From positions 1 to 28,033 of the forward strand of contig CABULX010000010.1 in the NCBI GenBank assembly GCA_902492545.1: 28,033 nt of DNA, written 5' to 3'. Within the stretch, counting starts at the first letter, position 1; every line of letters starts with the position of its first letter. The DNA comes from an uncultured Collinsella sp. GTDB taxonomy: Bacteria > Actinomycetota > Coriobacteriia > Coriobacteriales > Coriobacteriaceae. Below the pieces are notes generated by a model that was not told the DNA's origin, did no database searches, and worked only from the letters and a program-made list of their open reading frames with translations. This document shows positions 20,200 to 28,033 of the stretch, one piece after another. The position numbers were made by a program, and so were the translations under genes.

Positions 20200-22224
20200 A
20201 TGCGTCAATTTAAGACCGAGAGCAAAAAACTGCTCGACCTCATGATCAACTCCATCTACACCAATAAGGAAATCTTCCTGCGCGAGCTTATCTCTAACGC
20301 GAGCGACGCCGTCGACAAGCTCAACTTTAAGAGCCTGCAGGACCCGAGCGTTAAGCTCGACCAAGGTGACCTTGCCATCCGCGTCTCTTTCGACAAGGAT
20401 GCCCGCACCATCACGATCTCGGATAACGGCATTGGCATGACCGCCGAGGAGCTCGAGCGCAACCTGGGCACCATCGCCCATTCCGGCTCCGAGGAGTTTA
20501 AGACCGAGAACGCCGAGCAGCAGGGTTCGGATGTCGACATCATCGGCCAGTTTGGCGTGGGCTTCTACTCGGCTTTTATGGTCGCCAGCCATGTGAAGGT
20601 CGTCAGCCGCGCCTACGGCGAGGATGTCGCCCATGTGTGGGAATCCGACGGTCTTGAGGGCTACACCATCGAGGACGGCGAGCGTGCCGAGCACGGTACC
20701 GATGTCATCCTGACGCTGCGCGAGAACGAGAAGCTCGATGCCGACGGCGAGGCCGAGACCTACGATCGCTTCCTGACCGAGTGGGGCCTCAAGAGCCTAA
20801 TTCAGCAGTACAGTAACTATGTGCGTTACCCGATCCAGATGATGGTGTCCAAGAGCCGCCAGAAGCCCAAGCCCGAGGATGCTGGCGATGACTACACGCC
20901 CGAGTACGAGGACTACCAGGAGCTCGAGACCGTCAACTCCATGACGCCGATCTGGAAAAAGCGCAGCTCCGATGTCGAGCAGAAGGACTACGACGAGTTC
21001 TACAAGTCCACGTTCCACGACTTTGACGATCCTGCGCGCACCATCAGCTTCCATGCCGAGGGCACGCTCGAGTATGACGCCCTGCTGTTTGTGCCGGGCC
21101 GCGCGCCGTTCGATCTGTACAGCAAGGATTACGAGAAGGGTCTGGCGCTCTACAGCTCCAATGTCCTGATCATGGAGAAGTGCGACGACCTGCTGCCCGA
21201 CTACTACAACTTTGTCCGCGGCGTCGTGGATTCCGCCGACGTGTCGCTTAACATCTCGCGCGAGACGCTGCAGCAGAACCGTCAGCTCAAGGCCATCGCC
21301 AAGCGTGTGGAAAAGAAGATCACCGCTGACCTTGAGGATATGCGTGACAACGACCGCGAGGCCTACGAGAAGTTCTTTGAGAACTTTGGCCGCGGCCTTA
21401 AGTACGGCATCTACTCGAGCTATGGCATGAAGGCCGATGAGCTCGCCGACCTGTTGCTGTTCTGGTCTGCCAAGGAACAGAAGATGATTACCCTGGCCGA
21501 GTATGCCAAGGGCATGCCCGAGGATCAGAAGGCCATCTACTACGCCGCCGGTGACTCGCGCGAGCGCTTGGCCAAGATGCCCGTGGTAAAGGGCGTGCTC
21601 GACCGCGGCTATGACGTGCTGCTGCTGACGCAGGATGTGGATGAGTTCACGTTCCAAGCTATGCGTGAGTACGTTGCCGCCGATATGCCCAAGATCTATG
21701 AGGACGACGCAGCTCGCGAGGCTGCCGAAAAGGCTGTGGCCGACGGTGCCGAGCCCGAGGTCGAGGATCGTCATCTGGAGCTCAAGAACGTCGCGACCGG
21801 TGATCTTGACCTGGCGACCGAGGATGAGAAGAAGGAGGCCGAGGACGCCACCAAGGAGAACGAGGACCTCTTTAGCGCCATGAAGGAGGCGCTCGGCGAC
21901 AAGGTCGAGAAGGTTGCCGTCTCTGCGCGCCTGACCGATGCTCCCGCGTGCATCACCACCGAGGGCCCGCTTTCGCTCGAGATGGAGAAGGTGCTCCAGA
22001 AGGGTCCCGAGGGCGCGCCCGACGGTATGCCCAAGAGCCAGCGCGTGCTCGAGCTCAACGCCAAGCACCCGGTCTTTTCCAAGCTCGTCGCCGCTCAGAA
22101 GGCGGGCGACGCCGACAAGATCAAGCAGTACTCCGGTTTGCTCTATGACCAGGCCCTGCTGGTCGAGGGCATTCTGCCCGAGGACCCCGTTGCCTTCGCA
22201 GCAGCTGTTTGCAACTTGATGTAG
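20200..22224 (+). CDS. htpG: Chaperone HtpG (Hsp90 family)
   Basis: This 674-residue bacterial Hsp90 is an ATP-dependent dimeric chaperone. The N-terminal GHKL ATPase domain shows NKEIFLRELISNASDAVDKL, DNGIGMT, LGTIAHSG and GQFGVGFYSAFMV. The middle domain has IWKKRSSD and NISRETLQQNRQLKAI with the catalytic-loop arginine. The C-terminal dimerisation domain ends in LLYDQALLVEGILPEDPVAFA. The protein is about 50 residues longer than E. coli HtpG. Part of this lies in acidic segments around residues 535-560 (TEDEKKEAEDATKENED) before the C-terminal domain. The ATG at 20200 has GAAAGGA 6 bases upstream. A terminator-like hairpin sits in its leader, and a structured element follows its stop codon. 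Confidence 0.97.
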   Translation: MRQFKTESKKLLDLMINSIYTNKEIFLRELISNASDAVDKLNFKSLQDPSVKLDQGDLAIRVSFDKDARTITISDNGIGMTAEELERNLGTIAHSGSEEFKTENAEQQGSDVDIIGQFGVGFYSAFMVASHVKVVSRAYGEDVAHVWESDGLEGYTIEDGERAEHGTDVILTLRENEKLDADGEAETYDRFLTEWGLKSLIQQYSNYVRYPIQMMVSKSRQKPKPEDAGDDYTPEYEDYQELETVNSMTPIWKKRSSDVEQKDYDEFYKSTFHDFDDPARTISFHAEGTLEYDALLFVPGRAPFDLYSKDYEKGLALYSSNVLIMEKCDDLLPDYYNFVRGVVDSADVSLNISRETLQQNRQLKAIAKRVEKKITADLEDMRDNDREAYEKFFENFGRGLKYGIYSSYGMKADELADLLLFWSAKEQKMITLAEYAKGMPEDQKAIYYAAGDSRERLAKMPVVKGVLDRGYDVLLLTQDVDEFTFQAMREYVAADMPKIYEDDAAREAAEKAVADGAEPEVEDRHLELKNVATGDLDLATEDEKKEAEDATKENEDLFSAMKEALGDKVEKVAVSARLTDAPACITTEGPLSLEMEKVLQKGPEGAPDGMPKSQRVLELNAKHPVFSKLVAAQKAGDADKIKQYSGLLYDQALLVEGILPEDPVAFAAAVCNLM

Positions 22225-22229
22225 TTAGG

Positions 22230-22447
22230 TAGTTACGCGGTTTTACCAAACCGCGTAACGGCTCGACGCTGCCCTCAGTTCCGCCGTTCTAACGAACGGC
22301 GGACCAGTCGACGCTGCGCGGGCGCCAGAGCGACAACTTGTCATTCAAAGAGGACGGCATGACCAGAAGGTCTATGCCGTCCTCTTTTCATGCCAATTTG
22401 TTCGCTCTGGCGCCCGCTCGCTGGCATTACCAAAACATCGATGTTAC
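22230..22447. repeat. Structured intergenic element, copy 1 (after htpG)
   Basis: A 43-nt segment (22230-22272) is identical to 27669-27711 and contains the 12-bp hairpin GTTACGCGGTTT/AAACCGCGTAAC with loop TACC. A second hairpin TCCGCCGTTC-TAAC-GAACGGCGGA (22280-22303) and a repeat of TCGACGCTGC follow. The main hairpin has a perfect 16-bp outer stem (22318-22333 with 22402-22417), a bulged T, a middle stem, a 14-bp inner stem (22347-22360 with 22374-22387) and apex GACC-AGAA-GGTC (22361-22372). AAACATCGATGTTA (22433-22446) ends it. The second copy has the same plan with different stem sequences. Confidence 0.85.
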
Positions 22448-22457
22448 CGTGGTTCAA

Positions 22458-22515
22458 ACTAGTCGTTGGGGGCGTTTTTGTTTGACTAGTCGCTTAAGAA
22501 CGTCCCCGATGACTA
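22458..22515 (+). repeat. Hairpin with 17-bp arms and internal palindromes
   Basis: TAGTCGTTGGGGGCGTT (22460-22476) pairs along its whole length with 22499-22515 if G-U pairs are allowed; all three non-Watson-Crick positions are G-U in the plus-strand RNA. Inside are the palindromes GACTAGTC (22484-22491) and CTTAAG (22493-22498). ACTAGTCG occurs twice (22458 and 22485). No U run follows, so it is not a standard terminator. Confidence 0.55.
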
Positions 22516-22660
22516 TTTGAATTGCTAATTTGTGCGGGTTGTGGTTTTGTGAGCTGCGGGAATTTAAGATACTGTACAACTGTACGTTAACTCATCTTCG
22601 TAGTATATTGCTACCCGCAAAACTCAACACCATTGTGCTTTGAGACGTTAAAGCGCCTAC

Positions 22661-22666
22661 TACAAT
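22661..22666 (+). promoter_or_regulatory. Possible -10 box of the first yhgE-like gene
   Basis: TACAAT with a TTTGAG (16-base spacing) or TTGAGA (15-base spacing) upstream. It overlaps an in-frame ATG at 22665, which argues that translation starts further downstream, at ATG 22701 or GTG 22716. The remaining bases back to 22516 are AT-rich with no other visible feature. Confidence 0.4.
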
Positions 22667-22700
22667 GGTTGTCGATAGTACGATTCGATTCAACGACAGG

Positions 22701-25481
22701 ATGGATGGTCCAAGCGTGAGTCTCGGCAGCAAACTATCCAACGCAAAGGTCTCCTTTGCGATCTTTAAGCGCGACATCAAGCGATTGCTCGTGAACCCCG
22801 TCGCCCTGGTGGTTACTTTGGGCGTGTGCGTCATTCCCTCGCTGTATGCTTGGTACAACATCGTGGCTAACTGGGATCCGTACGGAAACACCCAGGGTAT
22901 CAAGATTGCCATCGCCAACAACGATCGGGGCACCCAAAACGACTTGGTGGGCGAGCTCAACGCGGGCGACCAGGTCGTCGATCAGCTCAAGGAGAACGAT
23001 CAGCTGGGCTGGACCTTCGTCGATTCGGCGGCCGACGCCAAGGAGGGCGTCGAGAGCGGTGAGTACTATGCGGCCATCGTAATCCCTAAGAACTTCTCGG
23101 ATAACCTGGTCTCGATGCTCGACGGCAACTACCATCAGCCCAAGCTTACGTACTACGTCAATGAGAAGAAGAGTGCTATTGCGCCCAAGGTTACCGACAC
23201 CGGTGCAAGCACCATCGAGGAGCAGATCAACTCGGAATTTGTCTCCACAGTGGGCGAGACCGTTGCCAGCATCGCCAAGGATGCCGGGGTCGATTTAAAG
23301 GACAAAGCAACCCAGACTCAGAATTCGTTGGCTGGTTCGGTATCAGAGGCATCCGGTACCTTGGGTGAGGTGCGCGATTCGATTGGCGACATGAATGCCG
23401 CCATCGATAAGACGAGTGGCGCTATCGCCTCGGCTGATGCCGCGTTGGCGGGCCTGCAGGGTCAGACGCCCTCTCTAACGCAGGCAATCGCTCAGGGCAA
23501 TGACCTGCTGGGCGAGGCGCGCGCTACGGCGGGCAACTCTGTCGCCTCGCTCTCCAAGGCACTCTCGGAAGGCAGCCTTGCGCTCACCAAGACGTCAGCC
23601 TCCGCGAACGCTGCGATTGGCAAGCTGACGGGCGCGGTCACATCTACGACCACCCGCATCGACAACTCGCTTGAGTCTCTCCAAGCGACGATCGACCACA
23701 ATAAGGCCGTTATCGGGCACTTGGAAATTCTCGTTAATGACACGTCGACAGGTTCCAAGGAAATTGACGCGCGCATTGTATCGACCATCGATTTGCTCCG
23801 CGAGCAGAATGAAAAGCTTCAGAGCATCAAGGACGGTCTGTCTGCGCAGTCGAGCGCCATGGCGAATGACGCCGCGGCTGTCTCGGGCGCCAGCGACGCT
23901 ATCAATAACGCAATCCAGACCGGTGCGACCAACCTTGGCCAGGCCCAGACGGACCTGGGTCAAAACGCGCTGCCGAAGGCTTCCAGCGCGCTCGACTCTT
24001 TCTCGGTTGTATCGGGCGACCTAACCGGTATCGTGTCGGGCCTCACGCCTACAATCGCCAATGCGCGCGGTACGCTATCGCAGCTCGATGCCACGCTCAA
24101 GCAGGCCAAGACCACGCTGTCCCAGACCGATGCCTCACTTGCCAAGGTTCAGAACAAACTTGCGACCGCTGCCAACGACATCGCGGCGCTGCAGACCTCC
24201 GAGTCCATGGGCGAGCTGTCTGATCTGATGGGCGTCGATGTCAATGACGTGGCAGATTTCATGGCATCTCCGGTTGAGTTGACGTCCAAGTCGATCTATC
24301 CGGTCAAGAGCTTTGGCTCGGGCATCGCTCCCTTCTACACCAATCTGGCGCTTTGGGTGGGCGGTTACGTACTCATCGCCATCTACAAGCTCGAGGTCGA
24401 TCGCGAGGGCATTGGCAGCTTTACGGCGCGCCAGGGCTACTTCGGCCGTTGGATGCTCCTGGTGATCCTGGGCGCGCTCCAGGCCACCATCGTTACGGTA
24501 GGCGATCTGGTGATTGGCGTGCAGTGCATCAACCCGCTGCTGTTCGTGCTGGGCGGCATCGCCATCTCGTTCACCTACGTCAATATCATCTATGCGCTGT
24601 CCACTACGTTTAAGCACATCGGCAAGGCAATCGGCGTCATTCTCGTCATCGTGCAGATTCCGGGTTCGTCGGGCATGTATCCCATCGAGATGATGCCCGG
24701 CTTCTTCCAGTGGCTGCACCCGCTGCTGCCCTTTACCTACGGCATCAATCTGCTGCGCGAGACGGTCGGCGGCATGTACTCGTTTAACTACCTGTTTAAC
24801 CTGTGCATTCTGGGCGTGTTCTTGATCGTGGCGCTCTTTATCGGTCTGCAGCTGCGTCCGCTGCTGCTCAACCTTAACCTGCTCTTTGATAAACAGCTTT
24901 CCACGACCGGTATGATGATTTGCGAGTCCAACGACCTGCCGCGCCAGCGCTACTCGCTGCGCACGGCCATGCGTGTCATGCTCGATTCCGATTCGTACCG
25001 TCGCGAACTGCTCGATCATGCGGTCGCCTTTGAACATCGCTACCCGTACTACATCAAGGGCGGTTTTGCCGCCGTGGTGGGCGTTCAGGTCCTGCTTTTT
25101 GTCCTGTCGACGGTTCTCGATATCGACAATAACGGCAAGATCATCCTGCTTGTCATTTGGATCATCTCGGTTATTGCCATCTGCGGCTGGCTTATCAATA
25201 TCGAGTACATCCGCTCGAGCCTCAACACCCAGATGCGCATCTCGGCGCTTTCGGATGAGGACCTGCGCCGCGAGATGCGCGAGCACACGGCCGCCATTCC
25301 GGCCGCTCGTCGCATGTTCGGCTTGAATGCGAGCGAGCGGGGGTCTGGACCCAAGACTCAGGCTGTCAACCAATGTGGTCATCGCGATGCGGCCCATGTG
25401 CCCGAGAACGGGGATGACACGTTTGTGATGAATGAAAAGAACGCCCCGCTCGGCAAGCACTCCAAAGGAGGTGAGGCATAA
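22701..25481 (+). CDS. YhgE/Pip-family membrane protein, long form
   Basis: A protein of about 926 residues. The N-terminal membrane helix and the family motif PSLYAWYNIVANWDPYGN mark the YhgE/Pip group, related to phage infection protein Pip and the T7SS component EsaA. A large extracellular region (about residues 60-520) of Ala/Ser/Thr/Asp-rich coiled coil follows. An ABC-2-like block of about five to six membrane helices comes next (from SFGSGIAPFYTNLALWVGG to LIVALFIGL). Unlike its neighbour it carries a further C-terminal part with two more helices (VVGVQVLLFVLSTVL, IILLVIWIISVIAI) and a charged tail. The start is uncertain (22665 ATG, 22701 ATG or 22716 GTG). The next gene begins directly after its stop codon. 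Confidence 0.9.
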   Translation: MDGPSVSLGSKLSNAKVSFAIFKRDIKRLLVNPVALVVTLGVCVIPSLYAWYNIVANWDPYGNTQGIKIAIANNDRGTQNDLVGELNAGDQVVDQLKENDQLGWTFVDSAADAKEGVESGEYYAAIVIPKNFSDNLVSMLDGNYHQPKLTYYVNEKKSAIAPKVTDTGASTIEEQINSEFVSTVGETVASIAKDAGVDLKDKATQTQNSLAGSVSEASGTLGEVRDSIGDMNAAIDKTSGAIASADAALAGLQGQTPSLTQAIAQGNDLLGEARATAGNSVASLSKALSEGSLALTKTSASANAAIGKLTGAVTSTTTRIDNSLESLQATIDHNKAVIGHLEILVNDTSTGSKEIDARIVSTIDLLREQNEKLQSIKDGLSAQSSAMANDAAAVSGASDAINNAIQTGATNLGQAQTDLGQNALPKASSALDSFSVVSGDLTGIVSGLTPTIANARGTLSQLDATLKQAKTTLSQTDASLAKVQNKLATAANDIAALQTSESMGELSDLMGVDVNDVADFMASPVELTSKSIYPVKSFGSGIAPFYTNLALWVGGYVLIAIYKLEVDREGIGSFTARQGYFGRWMLLVILGALQATIVTVGDLVIGVQCINPLLFVLGGIAISFTYVNIIYALSTTFKHIGKAIGVILVIVQIPGSSGMYPIEMMPGFFQWLHPLLPFTYGINLLRETVGGMYSFNYLFNLCILGVFLIVALFIGLQLRPLLLNLNLLFDKQLSTTGMMICESNDLPRQRYSLRTAMRVMLDSDSYRRELLDHAVAFEHRYPYYIKGGFAAVVGVQVLLFVLSTVLDIDNNGKIILLVIWIISVIAICGWLINIEYIRSSLNTQMRISALSDEDLRREMREHTAAIPAARRMFGLNASERGSGPKTQAVNQCGHRDAAHVPENGDDTFVMNEKNAPLGKHSKGGEA

Positions 25482-27671
25482 ATGAAGAACATCCTGCATC
25501 TGTTTAAGCGCGATGTCCAAAACGTGTCTCGCTCCGTAATCGGCTTGGTTGTCGTGATGGGCCTCATTATCGTACCGTGCCTGTACGCGTGGTTTAACAT
25601 CGCCGGCAGCTGGGATCCGTACGGCAACACCGGCAATCTTAAGATCGCCGTGGTCAACACCGATGAGGGTTACGAGAGCGATCTGATCCCCGTCGAGGTC
25701 AACGTGGGCGAAAACGTGACCGCCACCCTGCGCGGCAACGAGAACTTCGACTGGGTTGTGCTCAACGATCGAGAAAAGGCCATCGAGGGCGTCAAATCGG
25801 GCGCATACTATGCGGCTGTCGTTATCCCTAAGACGTTTAGTGCCGATATGATGACGCTCTTTTCGACCGACGTTAAGCATGCCGATATCGAGTTTTACGA
25901 GAATCAGAAGGCCAACGCCATCGCGCAGATCGTGACCGAGAAGGGTTCGAGCGCCGTTCAGAACCAGGTTAACGAATCTTTTACCGAGACCATTACGAGC
26001 ATCGGTCTTAAGACGGTGTCCAGCCTGCTCGATTACATGAGCACCGACCAAGTCAGCAACTTTATCGCCAACCTGTCCTCGACGCTCGGCGATTCGATTG
26101 AGGACCTGCAAGACGTTCAGGCTAATGCTTCGTCGCTGGCGGGCATTTTGAGCTCTACGTCCGATTCGTTGACGTCGGCGAGCGGTATGCTCCAGCAGAC
26201 GGGTACGGTCGATGAGTCGACCAAGCAGTTGATGGAGCACGCCAAGAGCGGCATCGATGATTCCAAAGAAGCGCTTAAGACGGCAAACGATGCCATCGAT
26301 GCCGCGATCGATGGAAGTGCGGGTTCGTTCGACAATGTGTCTGCCGAGCTCGCGAAGGCGTTCGATGCCGCGAACCAGCATGTCGACCTTACGGTGTCCC
26401 AACTCAACGATGCCGCCGCGGCCCTCAATGCGCGCGCCAAGGATATCGATGCGATGGCCGATCAGCTCCGCAGCCTTGCCGACCAGGTGAGCGATGAGAA
26501 TTTGAAGGACGGTCTCAAGTCTGCCGCGACGTCGCTGGGCAGAATCGCCGTTGAGTACCGCAACAATGCCAAGGATCTGGCGGCCACCGCGAAGTCTCTC
26601 TCCGATAGCATGGCAGAGGTCAACAGCATGCGTGCCGAGGTCGATCAGGCAATCGCGGATGCCAAGGCTGGTATCTCGGGCGCCAAGATTGACTACGACT
26701 CTACGTTCTCGGTTAAGGCCAAGGAGCTCAAGAAGACTATTTCGGGCGTTTTGGATTCGCTCAACGGTATCTCGGGCGACCTGGATAGTGCTGTTGCCGG
26801 CCTGACCGACGCATCCGGTTCGCTGGCAAAGGGCCTCTCCAAGGCTGCAAAGCTGGTCAACAAGGCTTCCGATCAGCTGGGTGAGGCGTCGGACAAGATC
26901 AGCGCTTTCAAGGACGAGCTCGACGGCGCCTTGATGTCGGATGACCTCGCTACGATCAAGACGATGATCGGCAATGATCCCGAGGGTCTGGCCGTGTCGC
27001 TTTCCGGCCCTGTCGCACTCGACCGTAAGCCGGTCTATCCGATCCGCAACTATGGTTCGGCCATGGCGCCGTTCTACACGATTCTGTCGCTCTGGGTCGG
27101 CTCGATCGTACTGGCGGCCATGATGAAGGTCTCGGTTGACGATGAGCTTATCAACGAGCTCATCCCCGTGCGCCTGCACGAGATCTATCTGGGTCGTTAC
27201 CTGTTCTTTGGCGGTTTGGCTCTGCTGCAGGCAACGCTCGTGTGCGCGGGCGACATTCTGTTCTTTGGCATTCAGTGCGACAACCCGCTGCAGTTTGTGC
27301 TAGCGGGCTGGGTCGCGAGTCTCGTGTTCTCCAATATCGTCTACACGCTCACGGTTTCGTTTGGCGATATCGGCAAGGCGCTCGCAGTCGTGCTGTTGGT
27401 CATGCAGGTCGGCGGTTCGGGCGGCACGTTCCCCATCGAGATGACCGGCCCCGTGTTCCAGGCGATCTATCCGTTCCTGCCGTTTACTCACGGCATCAAC
27501 GCCATGCATGCCGCCATGGCTGGCGCCTACCATATGGAGTACTGGGTTGAGCTGGGCATTCTGGCGAGCTATCTGATTCCGTCGCTGGCCCTGGGCGTCG
27601 TCTTCCGCCGTCCGGTCATCAAAGCCAACGACTGGATCATCGAAAAGCTGGAGAGTACAAAACTAATCTAG
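25482..27671 (+). CDS. YhgE/Pip-family membrane protein, short form
   Basis: A 729-residue paralogue of the preceding protein. It has an N-terminal helix with IVPCLYAWFNIAGSWDPYGN, an extracellular coiled-coil region (about residues 60-500, rich in Ala, Ser, Asp and Lys) and the C-terminal ABC-2-like membrane block (from YGSAMAPFYTILSLWVGS to YLIPSLALGVVF). It lacks the extra C-terminal helices of its neighbour. The ATG follows the previous stop codon with no gap, and AAAGGAGGTGA, an almost full anti-16S match, lies 6-16 bases upstream inside the previous gene. Tight coupling suggests the two make a heteromeric complex. The function is unknown; in other bacteria such proteins are phage receptors or secretion parts. 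Confidence 0.93.
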   Translation: MKNILHLFKRDVQNVSRSVIGLVVVMGLIIVPCLYAWFNIAGSWDPYGNTGNLKIAVVNTDEGYESDLIPVEVNVGENVTATLRGNENFDWVVLNDREKAIEGVKSGAYYAAVVIPKTFSADMMTLFSTDVKHADIEFYENQKANAIAQIVTEKGSSAVQNQVNESFTETITSIGLKTVSSLLDYMSTDQVSNFIANLSSTLGDSIEDLQDVQANASSLAGILSSTSDSLTSASGMLQQTGTVDESTKQLMEHAKSGIDDSKEALKTANDAIDAAIDGSAGSFDNVSAELAKAFDAANQHVDLTVSQLNDAAAALNARAKDIDAMADQLRSLADQVSDENLKDGLKSAATSLGRIAVEYRNNAKDLAATAKSLSDSMAEVNSMRAEVDQAIADAKAGISGAKIDYDSTFSVKAKELKKTISGVLDSLNGISGDLDSAVAGLTDASGSLAKGLSKAAKLVNKASDQLGEASDKISAFKDELDGALMSDDLATIKTMIGNDPEGLAVSLSGPVALDRKPVYPIRNYGSAMAPFYTILSLWVGSIVLAAMMKVSVDDELINELIPVRLHEIYLGRYLFFGGLALLQATLVCAGDILFFGIQCDNPLQFVLAGWVASLVFSNIVYTLTVSFGDIGKALAVVLLVMQVGGSGGTFPIEMTGPVFQAIYPFLPFTHGINAMHAAMAGAYHMEYWVELGILASYLIPSLALGVVFRRPVIKANDWIIEKLESTKLI

Positions 27672-27840
27672 TTACGCGGTTTTACCAAACCGCGTAACGG
27701 CTCGACGCTGCAAACGACCCTAAGCGGCAATCTGACGTTCAATTTCAAGGGCGCGACCAGAAGGTCAGCGCCCTTTCATTTCACGTCACCTTGCTCGCTT
27801 AGGGTCGTTTTCGCTGACGTTGACGAAACATCGAGGTTAT
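27669..27840. repeat. Structured intergenic element, copy 2 (after the second yhgE gene)
   Basis: It opens with the same 43-nt segment as copy 1, beginning inside the TAG stop codon. The main hairpin has a 15-bp perfect outer stem AAACGACCCTAAGCG (27712-27726 with 27796-27810), then GCAA/TTGC with a bulged T, then TGACGT/ACGTCA, an inner stem AAGGGCGC/GCGCCCTT and the same apex GACCAGAAGGTC. AAACATCGAGGTTA (27826-27839) follows 16 bases after the outer stem, the same distance as in copy 1. Confidence 0.85.
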
Positions 27841-27899
27841 TCAAGTCGGTACTTTAGTGCGGTGAATTGCGTGGGTTGCTTGGTTGTTGCTACAGTAGC

Positions 27900-27933
27900 G
27901 GGGCGTGCCGGGGGTCCGGTGCGCCCCGTTTTT
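27900..27933 (+). terminator. Strong intrinsic terminator
   Basis: GGGGCGTGCCGG (27900-27911) pairs over 12 bp, with two wobble pairs, with CCGGTGCGCCCC (27916-27927) around loop GGGT, followed by GTTTTT. It would end the transcript of the yhgE pair after the structured element. A promoter-like TTGCGT-18-TACAGT immediately before it leaves open that it is a leader attenuator of the next gene. Confidence 0.75.
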
Positions 27934-27935
27934 AT

Positions 27936-27964
27936 TTGACCATGAGGCGGCACGCAGCCATACG
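27936..27964 (+). promoter_or_regulatory. Promoter of the gene at the right edge
   Basis: TTGACC (27936-27941), a 17-base spacer and CATACG (27959-27964). This resembles the TTGACC-17-CATAAT promoters of the tRNA-Arg genes. Confidence 0.5.
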
Positions 27965-28004
27965 CGTGCGGACACCACGCCCAGATTGAGTGTGAGGATG
28001 TTCC

Positions 28005-28033
28005 ATGGCCCAATACGCTGCCAACGAAATCGA
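28005..28033 (+). CDS. Start of an unidentified gene, cut by the window edge
   Basis: Nine complete codons (MAQYAANEI) and part of a tenth are visible after an ATG with GTGAGGATG about 5-12 bases upstream. This is too little to assign a function. The promoter-like sequence upstream and the terminator at 27900-27933 suggest it is the first gene of a separate transcript. Confidence 0.5.

Noticed and set aside
22338..22520. 60-codon plus-strand frame after htpG
   Set aside because: It runs through the main hairpin of the structured element and the adjacent hairpin repeat; both arms being translated is not consistent with coding selection.
24135..27179. Minus-strand open frame of 1014 codons opposite the yhgE pair
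   Set aside because: It is exactly antisense to two well-supported genes. The translation is rich in His, Arg, Gly and Leu without domain motifs, as expected from the codon bias of the true strand.

Overview
The window is a 28 kb chromosomal segment from a high-GC Gram-positive bacterium. Gene content, codon use, the stand-alone pair of YhgE/Pip membrane proteins and a CGAAC-type SOS-like box point to an actinobacterium of the Coriobacteriia, most likely Collinsella or a close relative. That assignment is an inference; there is no rRNA here to confirm it. No phage, plasmid, transposase or CRISPR array is present. All protein genes are on the + strand except a 57-residue small membrane protein and a D,D-carboxypeptidase.

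Layout. 1-1407: 3' end of rsmA and a TatD-family hydrolase. 1451-1763: tRNA-Leu(CAG) followed by a tRNA-linked repeat. 1826-4085: stomatin-like SPFH protein, rlmH, proC. 4085-4416: a MITE-like inverted-repeat element between proC and the convergent small membrane protein gene. 4528-5811: serS. 5985-6408: an unknown gene behind a LexA-like palindrome, apparently frameshifted. 6436-7461: three identical tRNA-Arg(ACG) genes and more tRNA-linked repeats. 7552-9993: an 813-residue unknown protein with TPR-like helices. 10086-10436: tRNA-Ser(GCT) with a fourth tRNA-linked repeat. 10499-11839 (minus): serine-type D,D-carboxypeptidase, divergent from a VanRS-like two-component pair (12037-13997). 14101-17197: pstB and a PhoP/PhoR-like pair, without pstSCA or phoU. 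17393-19457: the exopolysaccharide tyrosine-phosphorylation trio (Wzz-like activator, BY-kinase, PHP-type phosphatase) without glycosyltransferases. 19497-22224: GNAT acetyltransferase and htpG. 22701-27671: two adjacent YhgE/Pip proteins. 28005 onward: start of an unidentified gene.

The most unusual content is non-coding. (1) Behind tRNA-Leu, tRNA-Arg (twice) and tRNA-Ser sits a unit with a 189-191 bp period. It carries a reverse-complemented copy of that tRNA's own T-loop, a GC-rich core with hairpins that change compensatorily between copies, a direct copy of that tRNA's 3' end including CCA, and a second terminator. Truncated left ends follow three of them. (2) Two long imperfect hairpins with a shared GACCAGAAGGTC apex but different, compensating stems lie directly behind htpG and behind the second yhgE gene, each introduced by the same 43-nt sequence. 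(3) A 161-bp element with 40-bp terminal inverted repeats and a 16-bp perfect internal hairpin separates proC from the small membrane gene, and both stop codons lie at its ends. (4) Smaller repeats lie upstream of htpG and upstream of the first yhgE gene.

Functional themes are translation (rsmA, rlmH, serS, tRNAs), envelope control (D,D-carboxypeptidase, VanRS-like pair, polysaccharide kinase/phosphatase, YhgE pair), phosphate sensing (pstB, PhoP/R-like) and stress (htpG, the SOS-like gene).
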